Below are positions 1 to 5,493 of a stretch of DNA of 11,800 nucleotides, piece after piece. A program made the position numbers and the translations under genes. How positions within the stretch are numbered: the first letter of the stretch is position 1; each line of letters opens with the position of its first letter. Origin of the DNA: CANKHA01 sp034668785 (GTDB lineage Bacteria > Pseudomonadota > Alphaproteobacteria > Rhizobiales > Xanthobacteraceae); contig JAXDOS010000173.1 in assembly GCA_034668785.1 (NCBI GenBank), forward strand, positions 1-11,800. Direction: 5' to 3'. Below the pieces are notes generated by a model. It was not told the origin of the DNA and made no database searches. It saw nothing but the letters and a program-made list of their open reading frames with translations.

Positions 1-2
1 GC

Positions 3-236
3 CGGCTGCTCAGCCGGGTAAAAGGCGCGAAAAAGGCCCGCGGAACCGGGACCGGCAAGAAGACTGGTGGAAAAAACAGGCCGGTCCTTGGAAAAACCGC
101 CTCGAAGGGGCCTGGAAAGAAGGCAGCGGGCCGGAAAAGCCCCTCGCGGAGGGCTGGTAGCCGGCGCAAAAGCGCCGGTCGCGCAGGGGCAGGCCGGAGC
201 AAACCTTCACGCACGATTGGAACACAGCGGAGTTGA
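3..236 (+). CDS. C-terminal end of an upstream gene, probably adenylate kinase with a basic tail (5' partial)
   Basis: An open frame enters from the left edge and stops at TGA 234-236, giving 77 visible residues. About a third are Lys or Arg, the rest mostly Gly, Ala, Ser and Thr, and there is no Asp or Glu at all. The other two forward frames meet stops within this stretch. In alphaproteobacteria the gene just before rpsM is normally adk, and some family members carry Lys/Ala-rich C-terminal extensions, so I infer this is such a tail. No part of the kinase core is inside the window, so this rests on gene order and composition only. The tail resembles histone H1-like or nucleic-acid-binding tails. 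It could also belong to another small basic protein. Confidence 0.45.
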   Translation, partial: RLLSRVKGAKKARGTGTGKKTGGKNRPVLGKTASKGPGKKAAGRKSPSRRAGSRRKSAGRAGAGRSKPSRTIGTQRS

Positions 237-265
237 CGAAACCACGCGGAATCTATTAAGAACAG

Positions 266-291
266 GGCATCGGAGAACTGTAGGCGATGCC
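266..291 (+). other. hairpin upstream of rpsM
   Basis: A perfect 7-bp inverted repeat (GGCATCG at 266-272, CGATGCC at 285-291) encloses a 12-base loop. It lies between the end of the upstream frame and rpsM. No T-run follows, so it is not a convincing intrinsic terminator. It could be an mRNA processing or stability structure, or chance in GC-rich DNA. Confidence 0.25.
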
Positions 292-327
292 GGGCCCCAA
301 AGGCAGGGGAGGGTGTCGTCTTAACCT

Positions 328-357
328 TTGTGATCCGCCAAAAAGCTTGGATTTAGA
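328..357 (+). promoter_or_regulatory. weak candidate promoter before rpsM
   Basis: The stretch around 321-358 is clearly more AT-rich than its surroundings. TTGTGA (328-333) could serve as a -35 and TTTAGA (352-357) as a -10, with an 18-base spacer. The match to the consensus is poor. rpsM is normally also read from upstream ribosomal promoters, so this is only a candidate for an internal promoter. Confidence 0.2.
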
Positions 358-395
358 TCGGCTTGGCCTCTCGGCCAGCTAGCAGGAGTTGTGCA

Positions 396-764
396 GTGGC
401 CCGTATCGCCGGTGTGAACATACCCACCAACAAGCGCGTCGTAATCGCGCTGCAATATATCCATGGCATCGGACCGAAATCGGCTAAAGAGATCATGGGG
501 AAAGTGGGTATTCCTGAAGCTCGGCGCGTGTCGCAATTGACCGACCAGGAAGTGCTGCAGATGCGCGAAGTGATCGACCGGGACTTCATGGTCGAAGGCG
601 ATCTGCGGCGCGAAGTGTCGATGAATATCAAACGGCTGATGGACCTGGGTTGCTATCGCGGGTTGCGCCATCGCCGTGGACTTCCCGTCCGTGGGCAGCG
701 CACCCACACCAATGCCCGCACCCGCAAGGGTCCGGCCAAGGCAATCGCCGGCAAGAAGAAGTAG
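396..764 (+). CDS. rpsM: 30S ribosomal protein S13
   Basis: Small-subunit ribosomal protein S13 of the 30S head, which contacts 16S rRNA, the P-site tRNA and the intersubunit bridges. I chose the GTG at 396 because the product (122 residues) then begins VARIAGVNIP, the usual S13 start, and AGGAG at 384-388 lies 7 bases upstream. An earlier in-frame start at 363 would add 11 residues unlike the family. The helix-two-turns-helix region near residues 10-60 and the conserved C-terminal GLPVRGQRTHTNARTRKG block followed by a Lys-rich tail are both intact. It is first in the rpsM-rpsK-rpoA-rplQ group. The GTG start is a mild oddity. Confidence 0.97.
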   Translation: MARIAGVNIPTNKRVVIALQYIHGIGPKSAKEIMGKVGIPEARRVSQLTDQEVLQMREVIDRDFMVEGDLRREVSMNIKRLMDLGCYRGLRHRRGLPVRGQRTHTNARTRKGPAKAIAGKKK

Positions 765-806
765 GCGGCGCAGCCTGCGCAAGCTTGGCTGCTGGATACA
801 GTACGC

Positions 807-823
807 CGCCGGGTTTTCCGGCG
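807..823 (+). other. hairpin in the rpsM-rpsK spacer
   Basis: A perfect 6-bp stem (CGCCGG at 807-812, CCGGCG at 818-823) closes on a GTTTT loop 22 bases before the rpsK start. No T-tract follows the stem, so termination is unlikely. It may be an mRNA structure within the operon that affects translation or processing. Its function is unknown. Confidence 0.3.
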
Positions 824-845
824 TCGAGCCGCGAAAGGGTTGAGA

Positions 846-1232
846 ATGGGTAAGGAAGCCCGCGTCAAGAAACGTGAACGCAAGAACATCGCTTCGGGCG
901 TCGCCCATGTAAGCGCCACGTTCAACAACACCATGATTACGATCACCGATGCGCAGGGCAATGCGATTGCCTGGTCGTCGTCGGGAACCATGGGCTTCAA
1001 GGGTTCGCGGAAGTCGACACCTTACGCGGCGCAGGTCGCCGCCGAGGATGCGGCGAAGAAGGCCATGGAACACGGCATGCGTACCCTCGAAGTCGAGGTG
1101 GCGGGTCCGGGTTCGGGTCGCGAGTCCGCGTTGCGTGCCTTGCAATCGGCCGGCTTCACCATCACCTCCATTCGTGACGTGACGCCGATACCGCATAACG
1201 GCTGCCGGCCGCGCAAGCGCCGGCGTGTCTAA
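846..1232 (+). CDS. rpsK: 30S ribosomal protein S11
   Basis: Ribosomal protein S11 of the 30S platform, which helps form the mRNA exit channel together with S7 and S18. The ATG at 846 follows AAAGGG at 834-839 with a 6-base gap. This gives 128 residues, close to the usual 129. The protein begins MGKEARVKKRERKNI and contains the conserved core VSATFNNTMITITDAQGN near residues 22-39. It ends in the typical PIPHNGCRPRKRRRV. A TTG at 840 is also in frame, but ATG fits both the family start and the ribosome binding site. The 81-base gap after rpsM and co-directional placement support a single transcript. Confidence 0.97.
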   Translation: MGKEARVKKRERKNIASGVAHVSATFNNTMITITDAQGNAIAWSSSGTMGFKGSRKSTPYAAQVAAEDAAKKAMEHGMRTLEVEVAGPGSGRESALRALQSAGFTITSIRDVTPIPHNGCRPRKRRRV

Positions 1233-1242
1233 TACTTTCATC

Positions 1243-1266
1243 CGGCGGTTGGATTTCCTTCCGCCG
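1243..1266 (+). other. hairpin after rpsK
   Basis: CGGCGG (1243-1248) pairs with CCGCCG (1261-1266), and a further inner GG/CC pairing lies beyond a TT/TT mismatch. It begins about 10 bases after the rpsK stop codon, and no T-tract follows. It could protect the rpsK 3' end or shape the leader region of rpoA. This is a sequence-level observation only. Confidence 0.3.
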
Positions 1267-1298
1267 CCGCCGATCTTTCCCACCGGGCGGAGTGGGGT

Positions 1299-1320
1299 GC
1301 GCGGACGAAAAACGTCCCGC
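1299..1320 (+). other. hairpin with A5 loop upstream of rpoA
   Basis: GGACG (1303-1307) pairs with CGTCC (1313-1317) around a loop of five A. The stem extends by three more pairs (1299-1301 with 1318-1320) past a single bulged C at 1302. It ends 23 bases before the chosen rpoA start. With the hairpin at 1243-1266 it gives the rpsK-rpoA spacer an organised look. A regulatory role is possible but not shown. Confidence 0.3.
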
Positions 1321-1343
1321 TCAACGTGATGACGGGTGAAGAC

Positions 1344-2360
1344 GTGATCCAGAAAAATTGGCAAGAACTGATTAGACCTAACAAGCTGCAAGTCGCGGCG
1401 GGCACCGATCCCAAACGTGTAGCCACCCTCGTTGCCGAACCGCTGGAGCGCGGATTCGGCGTGACGCTGGGCAATGCGCTGCGGCGTATCCTGCTGTCCT
1501 CGTTGCAGGGAGCGGCGGTGCAGTCGGTGCATATCGACGGCGTTCTCCACGAATTCTCCTCGATCTCCGGCGTGCGCGAGGATGTCACCGACATCGTGCT
1601 GAACATCAAGGACATCTCCATCAAGATGCAGGGCGATGGGCCCAAGCGCATGGTGGTGAAGAAACAAGGCCCTGGCGTCGTCACCGCCGGCGACATTCAG
1701 ACGGTGGGCGATGTCGTCGTGCTCAATCCCGATCTCGTGCTGTGCCATCTCGATGAAGGCGCCGAGATCCGCATGGAATTCACGGTGAATACCGGCAAGG
1801 GCTACGTCGCGGCGGAGCGCAACCGCCCGGAAGACGCGCCGATCGGCCTCATCCCCGTCGACAGCCTGTATTCGCCGGTGCGCAAGGTTTCCTACAAGGT
1901 CGAGAATACCCGCGAAGGTCAGATCCTCGACTACGACAAGCTGACGCTGCAGATCGAGACCAACGGCGCGATCACGCCGGACGATTCGCTCGCTTATGCC
2001 GCGCGCATCCTGCAAGACCAGCTCAACGTGTTCGTCAATTTCGAAGAGCCGAGGAAGGAACAGGCGGCGGAAGCGATTCCCGATCTCGCCTTCAATCCGG
2101 CCTTCCTCAAGAAGGTGGACGAGCTCGAGCTCTCCGTGCGCTCGGCGAACTGCCTGAAGAACGACAACATCGTCTACATCGGCGACCTGGTGCAGAAGAG
2201 CGAAGGCGAGATGCTGCGGACGCCGAATTTCGGCCGCAAGTCGCTCAATGAGATCAAGGAAGTGCTGGCGCAGATGGGCCTGCATCTCGGCATGGAAGTG
2301 CCGGGCTGGCCGCCGGAAAATATCGACGAGTTGGCGAAGCGGTTTGAGGATCATTACTGA
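1344..2360 (+). CDS. rpoA: DNA-directed RNA polymerase alpha subunit
   Basis: Alpha subunit, whose dimer nucleates assembly of the RNA polymerase core and whose C-terminal domain binds promoter UP elements and activators. With the GTG at 1344 the protein has 338 residues and begins at the family's usual (M)IQKNWQELIRP. ATG 1329 and GTG 1326 are in frame but add residues not typical of the family. GGGTGA at 1334-1339 is a possible, closely spaced ribosome binding site for 1344. The N-terminal assembly domain (about residues 1-235) carries LERGFGVTLGNALRRILLSS. A linker leads to the C-terminal domain (about 250-330) with VRSANC, whose Arg 266 matches the DNA-contacting arginine of E. coli alpha, and the helix-hairpin-helix NFGRKSLNEIKEVL. 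It is followed by rplQ after a spacer filled by a repeat. Confidence 0.97.
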   Translation: MIQKNWQELIRPNKLQVAAGTDPKRVATLVAEPLERGFGVTLGNALRRILLSSLQGAAVQSVHIDGVLHEFSSISGVREDVTDIVLNIKDISIKMQGDGPKRMVVKKQGPGVVTAGDIQTVGDVVVLNPDLVLCHLDEGAEIRMEFTVNTGKGYVAAERNRPEDAPIGLIPVDSLYSPVRKVSYKVENTREGQILDYDKLTLQIETNGAITPDDSLAYAARILQDQLNVFVNFEEPRKEQAAEAIPDLAFNPAFLKKVDELELSVRSANCLKNDNIVYIGDLVQKSEGEMLRTPNFGRKSLNEIKEVLAQMGLHLGMEVPGWPPENIDELAKRFEDHY

Positions 2361-2370
2361 GGCTTCTTTT

Positions 2371-2459
2371 CGTCATGGCCGGGCTTGTCCCGGCCGTCCA
2401 CGTCTTGTGTGCGTGGGCAGGTGAAGACGTGGATGCCCGGCACAAGGCCGGGCATGACG
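2371..2459 (+). repeat. palindromic intergenic repeat, family A copy 1 (rpoA-rplQ spacer)
   Basis: This 89-base element folds as a cloverleaf. An outer stem pairs CGTCATG (2371-2377) with CATGACG (2453-2459), sharing end bases with the arm hairpins. The left hairpin is GGCCGGG/CCCGGCC (2377-2395). The central hairpin is TCCACGTCTT/AAGACGTGGA (2397-2406 with 2424-2433). The right hairpin is GCCCGGC/GCCGGGC (2435-2453). A second copy lies at 10575-10666, with left and right arms of 25 and 28 bases that are identical. Similar dispersed palindromes are common between genes in Rhizobiales. It occupies most of the 124-base gap between two co-transcribed genes and may affect mRNA stability or relative output. 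Confidence 0.85.
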
Positions 2460-2484
2460 TGAAGAGAGTGAGAGGGACACGGCG

Positions 2485-2916
2485 ATGCGGCACGGAAAAG
2501 TTCATCGTAAGTTCAGCCGTACCAACGAGCATCGCCGCGCCATGTTCGGAAACATGGCGGCAGCGCTGATCAAGCATGAGCAGATCGTCACGACATTGCC
2601 GAAGGCCAAGGATTTGCGCCCGATCGTGGAGAAACTGGTGACGCTCGGCAAGCGTGGCGATCTACACGCCCGCCGTCAGGCGGTTGCCGAAATTCGCGAC
2701 GTTGCCATGGTCAAGAAGCTCTTCGAGGTTCTCGGCCCGCGCTACAAGAAGCGCGACGGCGGCTATACGCGCGTGCTCAAGGCCGGCTTTCGTTTCGGCG
2801 ATTCCGCGCCCGTGGCAGTGATCGAATTCGTCGACCGCGATGTGGATGCCAAGGGCAAGGATTCCGGTCCGGTCCAGGCAAAGCGGGCGGACGCGGAAGA
2901 AACCGCCGCAGCCTAG
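2485..2916 (+). CDS. rplQ: 50S ribosomal protein L17
   Basis: Large-subunit protein L17, located near the peptide exit tunnel. ATG 2485 is preceded by AGAGGG at 2471-2476 with an 8-base gap. The protein has 143 residues and starts with the diagnostic MRHGKVHRKFSRTNEHRRAM. The L17 core runs to about residue 120, including the conserved GPRYKKRDGGYTRVLKAGFR (residues 84-103) and the strand motif VIEFVDRD. The last 20 or so residues form a polar, Ala-rich tail absent from the 127-residue E. coli protein; tails of this sort are usual in alphaproteobacteria. It is the last gene of the operon, and a strong terminator follows 25 bases later. Confidence 0.97.
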   Translation: MRHGKVHRKFSRTNEHRRAMFGNMAAALIKHEQIVTTLPKAKDLRPIVEKLVTLGKRGDLHARRQAVAEIRDVAMVKKLFEVLGPRYKKRDGGYTRVLKAGFRFGDSAPVAVIEFVDRDVDAKGKDSGPVQAKRADAEETAAA

Positions 2917-2941
2917 CGGCACCTGTTGTCACGCCATAATC

Positions 2942-2970
2942 AAAGGGCGGCTTCGGCCGCCCTTTTTATT
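2942..2970 (+). terminator. intrinsic terminator ending the ribosomal operon
   Basis: A perfect 10-bp stem (2942-2951 with 2956-2965, AAAGGGCGGC against GCCGCCCTTT) is capped by a TTCG tetraloop. A run of five T (2963-2967) completes it. It starts 25 bases after the rplQ stop codon and separates this operon from the cytochrome gene. Confidence 0.95.
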
Positions 2971-3050
2971 GCATCGTGCGCCTTGATGAACAAACTCAAG
3001 CAGGGCCGTCGATCCTGCACCCTGCTGCGCCAAACAAGAAGAAGGTGATG

Positions 3051-3896
3051 ATGCCTGGCTTAAGGACAATCTCTCTCGCTGCTTGTCTGATGGCTTGCTC
3101 AGGTGTCATGGCGCAGACGCCGGTCGAGCGCGGCGGCTATCTGGTGAATACGATCATGGCCTGCGGCAATTGCCACACGCCGAAGGGTCAGGACGGCGCG
3201 CCTATCAACGACCGGCAATTGTCCGGCGGGATGCATTTCGACACTCCGTCTTTCGACGCCACCGCTTCCAATATCACTCCGGACACGGAAACGGGGATCG
3301 GCACCTGGAGCGATGCCGACATCAAGAAATTGCTCACGACCGGCGTTCGTCCAAATGGCGTTCCCGTTGCCGCCATCATGGCGGTCAATTTCTACAAGCT
3401 GCTGACGCAAGGCGACCTGGATGCCATCGTGGCGTATCTCAGGAGCGTGCCGGCGGTCAAAAACACGGTGCCCTTGCCCATTTACAAGCAGGAAGTCCGC
3501 CGCACGCCCTATCCCGATGCGGAGAACCCGATCACCGAAGAGGCGATGAAAGATCCGGTGGTTCGCGGCCGCTATCTCGCCGCCGTCGGCCATTGCATGG
3601 AATGCCATACGCCGTTCCTCAGAAGCGTATCCGATTTCAGCAATGGCCTCGGCAAGGGCGGCCGCGAATTCCCCGGGCCTTATGGAGTGTCCGTTTCTGC
3701 CAACATCACGTCATCGCCAAAGGCCGGTATCGGCGCTGTCAGCGACGCGGAGATTAAGCAGGCGATCACGCAAGGCATCGCCCCTGACGGGCATAAGATG
3801 AAGCCGCCGATGGCTTACGCTTGGTATGCCCATTTGACCGACAGCGACGTGGATGCGCTGGTGGCTTGGCTACGGACGCTGCCCGCACGCGAGTAA
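3051..3896 (+). CDS. exported diheme cytochrome c
   Basis: A periplasmic electron carrier with two c-type hemes. From ATG 3051 (AAGG at 3042-3045 ahead of it) the protein has 281 residues; ATG 3048 is an equal alternative, and a start at 2976 would bury the signal peptide. Residues 1-21 look like a signal peptide with possible cleavage after VMA. Heme motifs are CGNCH (38-42) and CMECH (182-186), with Met 110 and Met 254 as likely distal ligands. The two halves look duplicated: each has NIT..., a GIG turn, SDA-IK, and a helix ending in A-VAYLR or A-LVAWLR before a Pro. This resembles the cytochrome subunits that accept electrons from membrane or periplasmic dehydrogenases, but no dehydrogenase gene is adjacent, so the partner is unknown. 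It lies alone between the ribosomal terminator and the protease gene. Confidence 0.88.
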   Translation: MPGLRTISLAACLMACSGVMAQTPVERGGYLVNTIMACGNCHTPKGQDGAPINDRQLSGGMHFDTPSFDATASNITPDTETGIGTWSDADIKKLLTTGVRPNGVPVAAIMAVNFYKLLTQGDLDAIVAYLRSVPAVKNTVPLPIYKQEVRRTPYPDAENPITEEAMKDPVVRGRYLAAVGHCMECHTPFLRSVSDFSNGLGKGGREFPGPYGVSVSANITSSPKAGIGAVSDAEIKQAITQGIAPDGHKMKPPMAYAWYAHLTDSDVDALVAWLRTLPARE

Positions 3897-3899
3897 GAT

Positions 3900-3918
3900 G
3901 GGACCGAGGCTCGGACCC
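3900..3918 (+). other. hairpin just after the cytochrome gene
   Basis: GGG-A-CCGA pairs with TCGG-A-CCC around a GGC loop, with one A/A mismatch. It starts 4 bases past the cytochrome stop codon. With no T-run it is a poor intrinsic terminator. It could mark the 3' end of the transcript or be chance. Confidence 0.25.
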
Positions 3919-3929
3919 GCCCTTCAATT

Positions 3930-3957
3930 GCGGCGGGGAAAAGCCTATATCCGCCGC
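3930..3957 (+). promoter_or_regulatory. hairpin and AT-rich loop upstream of the protease gene
   Basis: GCGGCGG (3930-3936) pairs with CCGCCGC (3951-3957) around a 14-base loop that contains TATAT (3946-3950). This TATAT could be a -10 box, with TTCAAT (3923-3928) as a poor -35 at 17 bases. The structure ends 7 bases before the ribosome binding site GAGGA (3965-3969). Either a promoter or a leader hairpin is possible. The evidence is weak. Confidence 0.22.
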
Positions 3958-3977
3958 GCCGACCGAGGATTTTCGTC

Positions 3978-5381
3978 ATGCGCTTTCGTAGGCTATTTGC
4001 CCTTCTGGCTCTGCTTGGCCTGCCGCTGCTGGCCATGCCGGTCGGCGCCCAGGATCGCCGCCTGCCGAATTCGCCGGCCGAGGTGAAGCTTTCCTACGCT
4101 CCCGTCGTCCAGCGCGTGGCGCCCGCCGTGGTGAACGTCTATGCCGCCAAGGTCATAGAGAACCGCAATCCGTTCTTCGACGATCCGCTGTTCCGCCGTT
4201 TCTTCGGCGGGCAGGGCGGCCTGCCGCGCGAGCAGAAGCAGAGCTCGCTGGGCTCCGGCGTCATCGTCGATCCCAGCGGCCTTGTGGTGACCAACAATCA
4301 TGTCATCGAGGGCGCGAGCGAAGTGAAAGTCGCGCTCGCCGACAAGCGTGAGTTCGAAGCCGAGATTGTGCTTAAGGACGCGCGTACCGATCTCGCCGTG
4401 CTGCGTATCAAGGATTCGCGCGAGCGCTTTCCCGCCATCGAGCTCGGCAATTCTGACGAGCTGCAGGTGGGCGACATCGTGTTGGCAATCGGCAATCCAT
4501 TCGCCGTGGGCCAGACGGTGACGCACGGCATCGTATCGGCAGTCGCCCGCACCCAGGTCGGCATCAGCGACTATCAGTTTTTCATCCAGACCGACGCTGC
4601 CATCAATCCCGGTAATTCCGGCGGGGCGCTGGTCGATCTTGGTGGCCGGTTGATCGGCGTCAACACCGCGATCTTCTCCCGCTCCGGCGGCTCGCAGGGG
4701 ATCGGCTTCGCTATTCCCGTAAACATGGTGCGCGTGGTGGCGGCGTCGGCCAAGAGCGGCGGCGCCAGTGTGAAGCGGCCTTGGCTCGGTGCGAAATTGC
4801 AGGCGGTCACGTCCGATATCGCCGAAAGTCTCGCGCTGAAGCGGCCCGTCGGTGCGATGATAGCGAGCATTTCGTCCAACAGTCCTGCCGCTAAGAGCGG
4901 CCTCAAAACCGGCGACGTGATCGTGGGTGTCGACGGCCAGACGGTCGATGACCCGAACGCCTTCGACTATCGTTTCGCCACCAAGGGGCTCAGCGGACAG
5001 GCCGTGCTTGATGTGATGCGTAGTGGCCAGCAACTGAAGCTTTCGGTTGCGCTGCAAAGCGCGCCCGATACTCCGCGCGAGGAACTGGTCATCGCTGCGC
5101 GCTCGCCGTTCCAGGGCGCCAAGGTCAGCAACGTGTCGCCGGCGCTGGCCGACGACTTGCGGCTGGACACTTCCACCCAAGGCGTTGCCATCATCGACGT
5201 TGCCAGCGGGTCTGTGGCGCAGAGCGTCGGCTTCCAGCCCGGCGATATCGTCGCTTCGGTCAATGGTGAGAAGATCGAGCGCACGCGCGACCTCGACCGC
5301 GTGACCAAGCAGACGGCGCGGCTCTGGCGCATCACCCTGGTGCGCGCCGGTCAGCAGATTTCGATCACGTTCGGCGGATGA
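3978..5381 (+). CDS. periplasmic serine endoprotease, DegP/DegQ (HtrA) family
   Basis: A trypsin-like protease-chaperone that degrades or holds misfolded proteins in the periplasm. ATG 3978 follows GAGGA at 3965-3969 with an 8-base gap and gives 467 residues. Residues 1-25 (MRFRRLFALLALLGLPLLAM, then PVGAQ) form a signal peptide. The protease domain carries the full catalytic triad: His 108 in TNNHVIEGA, Asp 138 in DARTDLAVLRI and Ser 214 in NPGNSGGALVD. Two PDZ domains follow, at about 268-360 and 378-465, including GLKTGDVIVGVDG and GFQPGDIVASVNG. Two PDZ domains indicate DegP/DegQ rather than DegS, but the sequence does not decide between those two. In Rhizobiales this family is often found next to rarA, as here. 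I see no clear heat-shock or envelope-stress promoter. Confidence 0.94.
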   Translation: MRFRRLFALLALLGLPLLAMPVGAQDRRLPNSPAEVKLSYAPVVQRVAPAVVNVYAAKVIENRNPFFDDPLFRRFFGGQGGLPREQKQSSLGSGVIVDPSGLVVTNNHVIEGASEVKVALADKREFEAEIVLKDARTDLAVLRIKDSRERFPAIELGNSDELQVGDIVLAIGNPFAVGQTVTHGIVSAVARTQVGISDYQFFIQTDAAINPGNSGGALVDLGGRLIGVNTAIFSRSGGSQGIGFAIPVNMVRVVAASAKSGGASVKRPWLGAKLQAVTSDIAESLALKRPVGAMIASISSNSPAAKSGLKTGDVIVGVDGQTVDDPNAFDYRFATKGLSGQAVLDVMRSGQQLKLSVALQSAPDTPREELVIAARSPFQGAKVSNVSPALADDLRLDTSTQGVAIIDVASGSVAQSVGFQPGDIVASVNGEKIERTRDLDRVTKQTARLWRITLVRAGQQISITFGG

Positions 5382-5402
5382 GTATGAACTCTCGCCAGCC
5401 CC

Positions 5403-5476
5403 GTCACCCTGAGGCCTCGAAGGGCGACGGCCCCTCATCCTTCGAGGCCCGGCTTTGCCGGGCACCTCAGGATGAC
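5403..5476 (+). repeat. palindromic intergenic repeat, family B
   Basis: The ends pair as GTCACCCTGAGG (5403-5414) with CCTCAGGATGAC (5465-5476), with one C/A mismatch. Inside are two hairpins: CCTCGAAGG/CCTTCGAGG (5415-5423 with 5439-5447) and CCCGGC/GCCGGG (5448-5453 with 5457-5462) around TTT. The sequence is unrelated to family A but has the same multi-hairpin plan. Elements with CCTGAGG and CCTTCGAGG blocks are widespread in Rhizobiales intergenic DNA. It fills most of the 112-base gap between the protease gene and rarA and ends 4 bases before the rarA ribosome binding site. Confidence 0.85.
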
Positions 5477-5493
5477 GGTGAAAAGGCGTCGCC

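Noticed and set aside
67..324. An 85-codon plus-strand frame before rpsM
   Set aside because: It overlaps the basic tail frame, has no ribosome binding site and no family resemblance, and its residues look like a frame-shifted reading of the same Lys/Gly-rich DNA.
321..2354. A 677-codon open frame on the minus strand across rpsM, rpsK and rpoA
   Set aside because: It lies antisense to three certain genes. High GC at third codon positions in the real genes commonly leaves such frames open. Its translation shows no recognisable domain and is rich in His, Arg, Asp and Leu, as expected of a shadow.
2375..2569. A 64-codon plus-strand frame starting MAGLVPA between rpoA and rplQ
   Set aside because: Its start lies in the family A repeat and it then overlaps rplQ out of frame. 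This translation is a known artefact of such repeats.
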